Below, piece by piece: positions 1-5,266 of a stretch of 5,798 bases of DNA. Both the position numbers and the translations under genes were made by a program. The stretch's first letter is position 1. Every line of letters begins with the position of its first letter. The stretch covers positions 1-5,798 of the forward strand of contig VGAV01000169.1 of assembly GCA_016870695.1 (NCBI GenBank), in the 5' to 3' direction. The notes beneath the pieces are model-generated. The model worked only from the letters and a program-made list of their open reading frames with translations. It did no database searches and had not been told where the DNA came from. Origin of the DNA: Actinomycetota bacterium. GTDB lineage: Bacteria > Actinomycetota > Actinomycetes > Actinomycetales > Microbacteriaceae.

Positions 1-346
1 CGCGGCGTTCACCGCCGTCGTCAATGCCATCGTCAGCTCCATCATCACCCCGCTCATCGAGGTGTTCTACCGTCCGGCGGAGAACGGCTCGCTCGGGCCG
101 ACCATCACGGGGATCTACGGCCAGCAGGTCACGTTCCCCCTGCCGGCGCTCCTGTCGGCGATCGTCAGCTTCTTCGCCGTGGCCCTGGTGGTCTACTTCG
201 TGTTCGTCTACCCGATGAACCGGTGGAAGGCCCGCGCGGCCGCCCGCGCCGGCGTGCAGAAGGAGGCGGAGGAGCCGAAGCTCCCGACCGAGCAGGAGCT
301 GCTCGTGCAGATCCGCGACCTGCTGGAGCGACAGCCCCGCGCATGA
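1..346 (+). CDS. mscL: Large-conductance mechanosensitive channel MscL (5' end outside window)
   Basis: MscL is a homopentameric inner-membrane channel that opens under membrane tension on osmotic downshock and releases small solutes. The visible frame starts at base 2 and gives 114 residues to a TGA at 344-346. It begins inside the first transmembrane helix (AAFTAVVNAIVSSIITPLIE), matching the family pattern of a GxAFT turn followed by a TPLI stretch. A periplasmic loop follows, then the second membrane helix (about LPALLSAIVSFFAVALVVYF), the VYPMNR exit, and a charged cytoplasmic tail ending in the typical TEQELLVQIRDLLERQ helix that forms the C-terminal bundle. Actinobacterial MscL is usually about 130-150 aa, so roughly 20-30 N-terminal residues lie upstream. 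The GTG at base 62 is internal, not the start. A hairpin 7 bases after the stop closes the transcript. The periplasmic loop is ordinary in length and nothing looks broken. Confidence 0.93.
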   Translation, partial: AAFTAVVNAIVSSIITPLIEVFYRPAENGSLGPTITGIYGQQVTFPLPALLSAIVSFFAVALVVYFVFVYPMNRWKARAAARAGVQKEAEEPKLPTEQELLVQIRDLLERQPRA

Positions 347-352
347 GGTGAC

Positions 353-390
353 GAGGGCCGCCCCGGGATCGGATCCCCGGGGCGGCCCTC
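353..390. terminator. GC-rich hairpin between convergent genes, probable bidirectional terminator
   Basis: Bases 353-364 (GAGGGCCGCCCC) are the exact reverse complement of 379-390. The stem continues with 365-369 against 373-377, leaving one bulged C at 378 and a 3-nt loop. It sits between the mscL stop (344-346) and the stop of the minus-strand small gene (393-395), so it can serve both transcripts. No clear U-run follows on either strand, which is common for terminators in high-GC actinobacteria; termination itself is inferred. Confidence 0.75.
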
Positions 391-392
391 GC

Positions 393-746
393 TCAATAGT
401 GCGGGGGGACGTCCTGCCGCAGCCGGTCGTCATTGGGACCGGATGCCACGGGCGTGACCGACCGTCCCCGCGTGCGATCGTCGGCCGGTGCCGGCTCCGC
501 GCTGGTCCCGGGTGCGGGGAGGAGGCGGGCACGCCGCGCTCCCCCGACCTTCACGACGCGCTGCCGCGCCGCCTGCGGGGTCGTCGACGCGTCGTCGGGC
601 GCGGCGGGCGCGCCGGGGACAGGGTCGCTCCTGGCGGCGTCGGGCGCGGCGGCGACGGGGTCGCTCCTGGCGGCGTCGGGCGGGGACGCGCCCGGCTCGG
701 CCGGGGACGGAGCGTCCGGGTGGGCGGCATCCGGGGTCTCGTTCAT
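393..746 (-). CDS. Small Pro/Ala/Asp-rich protein with a basic patch and distinctive C-terminal tail, function unknown
   Basis: This 117-aa protein has no domain that I recognise. Residues 1-60 are low complexity (Pro, Ala, Asp, Ser), predicted disordered, and contain two copies of PDAARSDPV at a 12-residue period. Residues 61-76 (RQRVVKVGGARRARLL) are basic and could be the folded or nucleic-acid-binding part. The protein ends GPNDDRLRQDVPPHY, a tail that reminds me of C-termini of short Microbacteriaceae proteins; that recollection is not verified. No signal peptide or membrane segment is visible. The ATG at 744-746 lies 6 bases after the stop of the large helicase-like gene. The GAGGG Shine-Dalgarno overlaps that stop (TGAGGGACGATG), so translation is probably coupled and the protein probably serves the same process. 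Codon use fits the minus strand, which supports a real gene over a chance frame. A fully antisense shadow is the alternative. Confidence 0.72.
   Translation of the reverse strand: MNETPDAAHPDAPSPAEPGASPPDAARSDPVAAAPDAARSDPVPGAPAAPDDASTTPQAARQRVVKVGGARRARLLPAPGTSAEPAPADDRTRGRSVTPVASGPNDDRLRQDVPPHY
622..682 (-). repeat. 36-bp-period tandem repeat inside the small gene
   Basis: A 25-bp unit at 622-646 (beginning GGGTCGCTCCTGG on the + strand) recurs exactly at 658-682. The period is 36 bp, that is 12 codons, so the reading frame is kept and the encoded PDAARSDPV segment is duplicated. This looks like a small in-frame duplication in a disordered linker. It is not a mobile element or a CRISPR unit. 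Confidence 0.85.
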
Positions 747-752
747 CGTCCC

Positions 753-3700
753 TCAGTCGGGGAGGTCGAGCTGTTCGGTCGTCGCGCCCGTCGGCGGCTC
801 GTCCGACACGACGCCGAGGAGCTCCCCGATGCGGGCGGCGACGCCCGCGGGGTCGCTGTACAGGTCGAACGCGTGGACGCGCACGTAGTGCCATCCCAGG
901 CGGCGCAGGATCTGCGGGCGCAGGCGCAGGGTCTCGCGCAGCGACTCGCCGATCGTCTCCGGGTCGCTCTCGGCGACGACCGCCTTGCCCTTGTACCGCG
1001 CGACCAGCGGGAGCAGACCGCGGTAGTCGAGGTCGACGGTCACGCCGAGGTGCCGCAGCTCGCGCGCGAGGGCGCGGGTGAGCGGGTCCGCGAGGTCCTC
1101 GAGGCGGCTCTCGCGACCGCGGGCCGCGACGTTGCCGAGGATGCCCATCAGCGTCGCGGCGCCGTGCTCCAGGCGACCGTCGTCGAACGCGGACGGCCGG
1201 ATCGAGGAGACGATGACCATCGATCGCCGCGCGCGGGTCATGCCGACCGTGAGCAGACGCTCGCCGTCGGGGGTGGACAGGTCGCCGAAGTCGCTGAGGA
1301 CGCGCCCGTGCCGGGTGAGGCCGAACCCGAGCGAGAACACCACGCGGTCGCGGCTCTCGGCGACGGACTCCTCGAGCGTCAGGACGGCGAAGGGCTCCGC
1401 CGCGTCGCGCGAGACGAACGCGGCGACGTCGGACCGGCCGGCCAGGGCCGCCTCGACCGCGGCGCGCACGCGCTCGGCGTGGCGGCGGCTGGCCGTGACG
1501 ACCATGAGCGACTCCGACGCGCGGTTGACGGCGTGCTCCACGACGAGGGTCACCACGCGGGCGACCTCGGCGTCGGGGCTCTCCACCGCGCCGGTGATCG
1601 GATCGGGGGTGCCCGTGCCGCCCTCGACGTAGTCGACGCTCAGGCTGCCGCGGCCCAGGTACGACCCGGCCCAGGGCAGCGACACGATCTCGCCGCCGTA
1701 GAAGGCGTCGTTGACGAGCTCGGCGAGATCCTCACCGCCGGCGCGATAGCTGCGGGTGAGCGTCTCGACCGGCAGCAGCTCGGCCACGCGCTCGAACACG
1801 GAGGTCTCGTCGAACGGCACCTCGACGTCGTCCTCGACACCTGCTGAGATCGCCGCGCTGACGCGGAACGGGGTGGGCTTCTGCGTGACCGGGTCGCCGA
1901 ACAGCACGACCTGCCGCGCCCGGCGGAGCGCAGGGGCGGCCTCGGACAGGCACAGCGCGGCGGCGTCGGCGACGATCACGACGTCGAACGCGAGATCGTG
2001 CGGGACGTCGGGCACCTCGTAGGGAGAGGCCAGCCACACGGGGGCGAGGGTGCGCAGCAGCGTGGGCGCGGCATCCGAGATCTCCTGCGCGGTGTGCAGG
2101 CCGTCCTTGAGGACGTTCTTCAGCGCGGCCGCCTCGTGGGCGTGGTCGACGATGCCGATCCGCCACTGCGTGGCCAGCTTGGTCGCCAGCAGCGGTCCCG
2201 CGGCGGCGGCGTGCGCCTCGTCGACGAGACGGAAGTCGCGCTCGAGGCGGTCGACGACGGTCGTGTTGGCGCCGAGCAGCGCACGATCGGTGCGCAGCAG
2301 GTGCTCGAGGGCGGACTGCCACCAGGCGAACTCGAGCTCGGCGCCGACCCGCTCCTCGGGGACGTGCCGCACGGACAGCTCGACCAGCAGCGGTTCGAGG
2401 CCGAGACGGGCGAGCTCCGAGCGCAGCTGCGCGCGCTCGACGAGGTTGTCGAAGAAGGTGGACTCCGCGGCGAGGCCGGCGAGCGTGCGGACGAGGCGCT
2501 GCACGGGCAGGGTCGCCAGGCGGTCCGAACCCTGTCGTCCGAGGACGGCGTCCAGCTCCGCCAGGAGCGAGTCGACCCGCTGCCATCCGACGTGAACGTC
2601 GCCCAGGCCCAGCGGCACCTCCGGGGTCACCCCGGCGTCGACGACCCGCTGCCACTCGGTGCGCTGCTGCTGGATGCGGACGAGGGCGTCGTACATGTCG
2701 GGGACGTGCACCCCCGGGCGCACGTACTCCTTCGACAGCCGGCGGAGACGGCGACGGTTGGGCCCGCTCATCGCGGAGCCGTCGCGACGCGGCGAGTGCG
2801 CATCGATGAGCTCGCCGAGGGGTCGTTCGAAGACGGTGGGGCTGAAGCGGTCGAGCGACTCGCGGATGCCCTGCAGCAGCTTGAGGTACGCGCCCAGCTC
2901 GGACACCGTCTGGAACGGGCGCATGCGCGTCTGAGCGATGAGCTCGTAGCCGCGCTCGAGCAGGCGGGGGACGTCCTGGGCGTGCAGCTTGGCCGCCAGG
3001 TCGTGGGCGGCGCGCGCGTCCTCGGTGCGGGTGAAGCTCACGCCGTACCACGGCGAGTCGTCGGGCCCGAAGCGGAACTCGCCGAGACGGGCGGCCGTGG
3101 CGAGCGCGCGGGCCGCCGCGTCGCGACGACCGGCCAGGCGCTCCAGCGTGGAGAGGTCGAGTCGCGCCTCGGTCGAGGGGGCGTGGTCCCCGGATGCCAA
3201 GGCGGTGAGGGCGCGGAGGATGTCCAGCGCCGACACCCCGAGCGCGAGGTGCGGCTCGGTCACCGCGGAGCGGTAGTCGCGCAGGACGGCCCGCAGACGC
3301 ACGAGCGCGTCGTCGATGTCGGCGACCTTGGGCTGCTCGGCCTTCTCGTTGCGCCCGATCGCGCGGATGAGGTCGCGGCGCACGTGACGCGGGGTCACGG
3401 CGAGGCCCGCGAGGCCGATGCCCGCCAGGCGGTGCCGGATGCCGTCGAGGGTCGAGCGGCGCGCGCTGACCACCAGCACGCGCTTGCCGTCGTGCACGAG
3501 CTGGCCGACGGCGTTGATGACCGTCTGCGTGCCGCCGGTGCCGGGAAGGGTGTGGACGGAGAGAGAGTGCCCGGCGGAGATCCGCGCGAGGACGCGCTCC
3601 TGTTCCGCGTCCGCGTCCAGCAGCAGCGTGTCGGCCGCGGGCGTCCGCTCGTCGGGACTCAGCACCGTCGGCTCGTCGCGACGGACCGTGACGCGCTCGC

Positions 3701-4451
3701 GGTCGTCGACGTGACCGGCCAGCGCGTTCAGCAGCGGGTCGTCGAGGTCATGGGTGTCGCGCGACATCCCGGAGGCAACGTCGGCGAAGGACGAGATGAC
3801 CAGGCGCGGGTGCACGACGAACGTGGGGATGTGCGTCGTCAGCCGGCGGAGATGGTCGATGACGGGCTGCGGCTTGAAGACGCCCTGGTCGTACGCGAGA
3901 CCGGCGAGCGCCGCGCTGTCGATCTGGATGCCGAAGTGGGTGCGGAAGGCGCGAGCGAGCTCGGGGTTCATGACGAAAGCGCCGTGGAGCTTGAGCTCGA
4001 AGTCGCCGTTGTGGCGGCGGATGGCCAGCGGGCGCAGGAGCACGGGGGCGGACCACTCCACTCCCCCGACCTTCCAGCCGGCGAGGCCGACGGCCAGGTG
4101 CACCGGCTCCAGCCCGCGCGCCGTGCGCAGCTCGACGTTCTTTGCGGTGATCCGCTCCGCGGCCATGCGCGCCGTACGCAGGGCCACCTCGTCGCGGAAG
4201 AGATTGGAGAGCATCGTCGCGCGGCCGGTGATGAACTGCGGGAGGGACCCCGGGTGGGCCTTGGTGATGTCGATACCGGCGTCGAGGGCGTCGTCGAAGC
4301 GCAGGAGGGTCGACCTCCCGCCGAGGACCGCGGCCTCGGCGCGGATGCGGTCGCGCTCGGGGTCGGCGACGTGGCGCACCACGATGCCGGGCTCCGACAA
4401 TCGCAGCTCGCCCGGATCGACGGACGACGTCTCGTCACCCTCCGCGCCCAT
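753..4451 (-). CDS. Large SF1 helicase-like protein (COG1112/DUF4011 type) with C-terminal nuclease-like domain and degenerate catalytic motifs
   Basis: The product is about 1232 aa; numbers here count from the upstream in-frame GTG at 4596-4598, so subtract 49 for the chosen ATG. Residues about 60-295 resemble the N-terminal DUF4011 region of large SF1 helicases (VHLAVGLAGWK, SAPVLLRPLAI, MNPELARAFRTHFGI, VVHPRLVISSFA). A RecA-like core follows: Q-motif region LLLDADAEQERV (325-336), P-loop region HTLPGTGGTQT (349-359), motif Ia KRVLVVSARRSTLDGI (372-387), a long helical insertion (about 430-860), motif II region FDVVIVADAAA (871-881), motif III region GDPVTQKPTPF (901-911), LTRSYR (947-952), motif V region LEESVAESRDRVVFS (1075-1089) and motif VI TVGMTRARRS (1117-1126). 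Residues about 1165-1265 resemble the Vsr/DUF559-like endonuclease tail of this family (LRETLRLRP, LGWHYVRVH). The Walker A lysine is Gly, the motif II Asp-Glu is Ala-Asp, and motifs III and V are altered, so ATP-driven unwinding is doubtful. The frame is intact over more than 3.6 kb, arguing against a decayed gene. The protein is probably cytoplasmic. Start: GAGGG at 4462-4466 favours the adjacent GTG (4452-4454) or ATG (4449-4451). Confidence 0.88.
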   Translation of the reverse strand: MGAEGDETSSVDPGELRLSEPGIVVRHVADPERDRIRAEAAVLGGRSTLLRFDDALDAGIDITKAHPGSLPQFITGRATMLSNLFRDEVALRTARMAAERITAKNVELRTARGLEPVHLAVGLAGWKVGGVEWSAPVLLRPLAIRRHNGDFELKLHGAFVMNPELARAFRTHFGIQIDSAALAGLAYDQGVFKPQPVIDHLRRLTTHIPTFVVHPRLVISSFADVASGMSRDTHDLDDPLLNALAGHVDDRERVTVRRDEPTVLSPDERTPAADTLLLDADAEQERVLARISAGHSLSVHTLPGTGGTQTVINAVGQLVHDGKRVLVVSARRSTLDGIRHRLAGIGLAGLAVTPRHVRRDLIRAIGRNEKAEQPKVADIDDALVRLRAVLRDYRSAVTEPHLALGVSALDILRALTALASGDHAPSTEARLDLSTLERLAGRRDAAARALATAARLGEFRFGPDDSPWYGVSFTRTEDARAAHDLAAKLHAQDVPRLLERGYELIAQTRMRPFQTVSELGAYLKLLQGIRESLDRFSPTVFERPLGELIDAHSPRRDGSAMSGPNRRRLRRLSKEYVRPGVHVPDMYDALVRIQQQRTEWQRVVDAGVTPEVPLGLGDVHVGWQRVDSLLAELDAVLGRQGSDRLATLPVQRLVRTLAGLAAESTFFDNLVERAQLRSELARLGLEPLLVELSVRHVPEERVGAELEFAWWQSALEHLLRTDRALLGANTTVVDRLERDFRLVDEAHAAAAGPLLATKLATQWRIGIVDHAHEAAALKNVLKDGLHTAQEISDAAPTLLRTLAPVWLASPYEVPDVPHDLAFDVVIVADAAALCLSEAAPALRRARQVVLFGDPVTQKPTPFRVSAAISAGVEDDVEVPFDETSVFERVAELLPVETLTRSYRAGGEDLAELVNDAFYGGEIVSLPWAGSYLGRGSLSVDYVEGGTGTPDPITGAVESPDAEVARVVTLVVEHAVNRASESLMVVTASRRHAERVRAAVEAALAGRSDVAAFVSRDAAEPFAVLTLEESVAESRDRVVFSLGFGLTRHGRVLSDFGDLSTPDGERLLTVGMTRARRSMVIVSSIRPSAFDDGRLEHGAATLMGILGNVAARGRESRLEDLADPLTRALARELRHLGVTVDLDYRGLLPLVARYKGKAVVAESDPETIGESLRETLRLRPQILRRLGWHYVRVHAFDLYSDPAGVAARIGELLGVVSDEPPTGATTEQLDLPD

Positions 4452-4461
4452 CACGGCGCCA

Positions 4462-4466
4462 CCCTC
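4462..4466 (-). promoter_or_regulatory. Shine-Dalgarno deciding the start of the helicase-like gene
   Basis: On the minus strand this reads GAGGG. It lies 7 nt before a GTG (4452-4454) and 10 nt before the directly following ATG (4449-4451). The frame stays open to a GTG at 4596-4598, but those extra 49 residues are Arg-rich, poor in family-like sequence and would cover the whole divergent promoter region. I therefore place the start here; GTG versus ATG cannot be settled from sequence. Confidence 0.6.
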
Positions 4467-4640
4467 AGCTCGCCACACGTCTGCCAGACTAGGCGGCGTC
4501 TCCGACGATCGCCTGTAGTCAGGCCGAGTTTCGCCGGATCGGACACGCCGACGGATCGGCCGTTCCTCCCCAGCATGCGAACGAGCGGAACCGTCCACGG
4601 AACGACGCGGAGGCCCCGCGGGTGGTGGACCGGGATGGAC

Positions 4641-4644
4641 AGGA
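4641..4644 (+). promoter_or_regulatory. Shine-Dalgarno deciding the start of the Ogt/ATL-like gene
   Basis: AGGA lies 7 nt upstream of the ATG at 4652-4654, while the upstream in-frame GTG codons (4622, 4625) would add only the non-conserved residues MVDRDGQDDP. Family proteins begin close to the TPVG segment, which also supports the ATG. Confidence 0.6.
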
Positions 4645-4651
4645 TGACCCC

Positions 4652-5185
4652 ATGAGCAGAATCACCCGCACCATCCACGACACTCCGGTCGGCCCCGCCG
4701 TCCTCGTCTTCGTCGACGACGCGCTCGTCTCGCTCGACCTCGCCCACGACGGGATCGACGTGTCTCTCGCGGCTCTCGGCCCGCGCCTGGGCGTGCTGCC
4801 CGAGCCGGACGAGGCCCCGGCGGCCGCCCTGTGCGCCCAGCTCGACGAGTACTTCGCCGGGACGCGGCGGCAGTTCGAGGTCGCGCTGGACTGGCGACTG
4901 ATCGGCGGCTTCGCCCGCGAGGCCCTCGAGACCGTCCGCGGGATCCCCTACGGCGAGACGGCGTCCTACGGCGAGGTCGCCGTCATGGCCGGCGCTCCCC
5001 GTGCCGCGCGCGCCGTCGGGACCGCCTGCGCCAAGACGCCGTTCTCCCTCGTCGTCCCCGTGCACCGGGTCGTCCGCTCCGACGGTTCCATCGGCGAGTA
5101 CGGCGGATACCCCGAGGTCAAGCGGGCGCTCCTCGACCACGAGAGCCGCGTCCTGCTCGGGCGGAGGCTGCGCATCCCCGCCTGA
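4652..5185 (+). CDS. Ogt/MGMT-family protein lacking the acceptor cysteine (alkyltransferase-like, ATL)
   Basis: The 177-aa product has the full Ogt layout. The N-terminal domain spans residues 1 to about 85 (TPVGPAVLVFVDDALVSLDL, then LDEYFAGTRRQFEVALDW). The C-terminal DNA-binding domain follows (VRGIPYGETASYGEVAVMAG, PRAARAVGTACAK, PVHRVVRSDGSIGEYGG, and KRALLDHE near the end). In true O6-alkylguanine-DNA alkyltransferases the PCHRV cysteine takes the alkyl group irreversibly; here residue 137 is Val (codon GTG, 5060-5062), so direct reversal should not be possible. Positions matching human AGT Tyr114, Arg128, His146, Tyr158 and Glu172 are kept (Y106, R120, H138, Y150, E164), but the Asn of the usual NP is Thr129. 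Known ATLs have Trp (E. coli, S. pombe) or Ala (Thermus) at the cysteine position, bind alkylated DNA and recruit nucleotide excision repair. This one differs in having Val and an apparently intact N-terminal domain. It is divergent from the helicase-like gene. An automatic pipeline would probably call it ogt; I leave the symbol empty because methyltransferase activity is unlikely. Confidence 0.9.
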   Translation: MSRITRTIHDTPVGPAVLVFVDDALVSLDLAHDGIDVSLAALGPRLGVLPEPDEAPAAALCAQLDEYFAGTRRQFEVALDWRLIGGFAREALETVRGIPYGETASYGEVAVMAGAPRAARAVGTACAKTPFSLVVPVHRVVRSDGSIGEYGGYPEVKRALLDHESRVLLGRRLRIPA

Positions 5186-5220
5186 CGGGGGGCCGGAGTC
5201 GCCCCGCCCGCGGACGCGGA

Positions 5221-5251
5221 CGGGGCCGGAAGCATGACGCCCCCGGCCCCG
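5221..5251. terminator. GC hairpin between convergent genes, probable bidirectional terminator
   Basis: CGGGGCCGG (5221-5229) and CCGGCCCCG (5243-5251) form a perfect 9-bp stem with a 13-nt loop. It lies 35 bp after the ATL-like stop (5183-5185) and 15 bp after the stop of the minus-strand symporter (5267-5269), so it can end both transcripts. A second, weaker 5-bp stem (5189-5193 with 5201-5205) lies just after the ATL-like stop. Neither has a U-run. Confidence 0.65.
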
Positions 5252-5266
5252 CCTCGTCGCGCGACC

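Larger units (their letters stand above)
4452..4651. promoter_or_regulatory. Divergent intergenic region between the helicase-like gene and the Ogt/ATL-like gene
   Basis: About 200 bp separate the two divergent starts, so both promoters should lie here. On the minus strand, TAGTCT (4486-4491) matches the actinobacterial -10 pattern TAnnnT and would give a leader of about 25 nt for the helicase-like gene, but no convincing -35 is seen. A short inverted repeat, GCCTG (4511-4515) and CAGGC (4520-4524) with a 4-nt loop, lies about 20 bp upstream of that hexamer and is a possible but weak operator. I see no clear promoter for the plus-strand gene. That both promoters lie here is inferred from gene orientation. 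Confidence 0.4.

Noticed and set aside
622..682. CRISPR-like repeat
   Set aside because: There are only two copies, the 11-bp spacing is too short, and they lie in frame inside a coding sequence.
348..1847. Open frame of 499 codons on the + strand, antisense to the small gene and the 3' part of the helicase-like gene
   Set aside because: It starts inside the terminator region just after mscL, spans two genes on the other strand, is rich in Arg, Gly and Val without domains, and is explained by high GC.
3519..3554. Possibility that the missing Walker A lysine is a sequencing error
   Set aside because: Turning a Lys codon (AAG/AAA) into GGC needs at least two substitutions, and motifs II, III and V are changed too, so a single error does not explain the pattern.
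753..4451. Reading the large gene as an anti-phage defence helicase
   Set aside because: No defence partners (methylase, protease, toxin, mobile-element genes) are near, and its neighbours (mscL, Ogt/ATL, actP) look like stable chromosomal genes with the same base composition.
1998..4655. Open frame of 885 codons on the + strand, antisense to the helicase-like gene
   Set aside because: It lies fully opposite a gene with clear helicase-family motifs, has a Arg/Gly/Val/Asp-rich composition typical of antisense frames in GC-rich DNA, and shows no recognisable domain or convincing ribosome binding site.
4451..5140. Open frame of 229 codons on the minus strand opposite the Ogt/ATL-like gene
   Set aside because: The plus-strand frame has unmistakable Ogt-family sequence; the minus frame has none and reads as a shadow.
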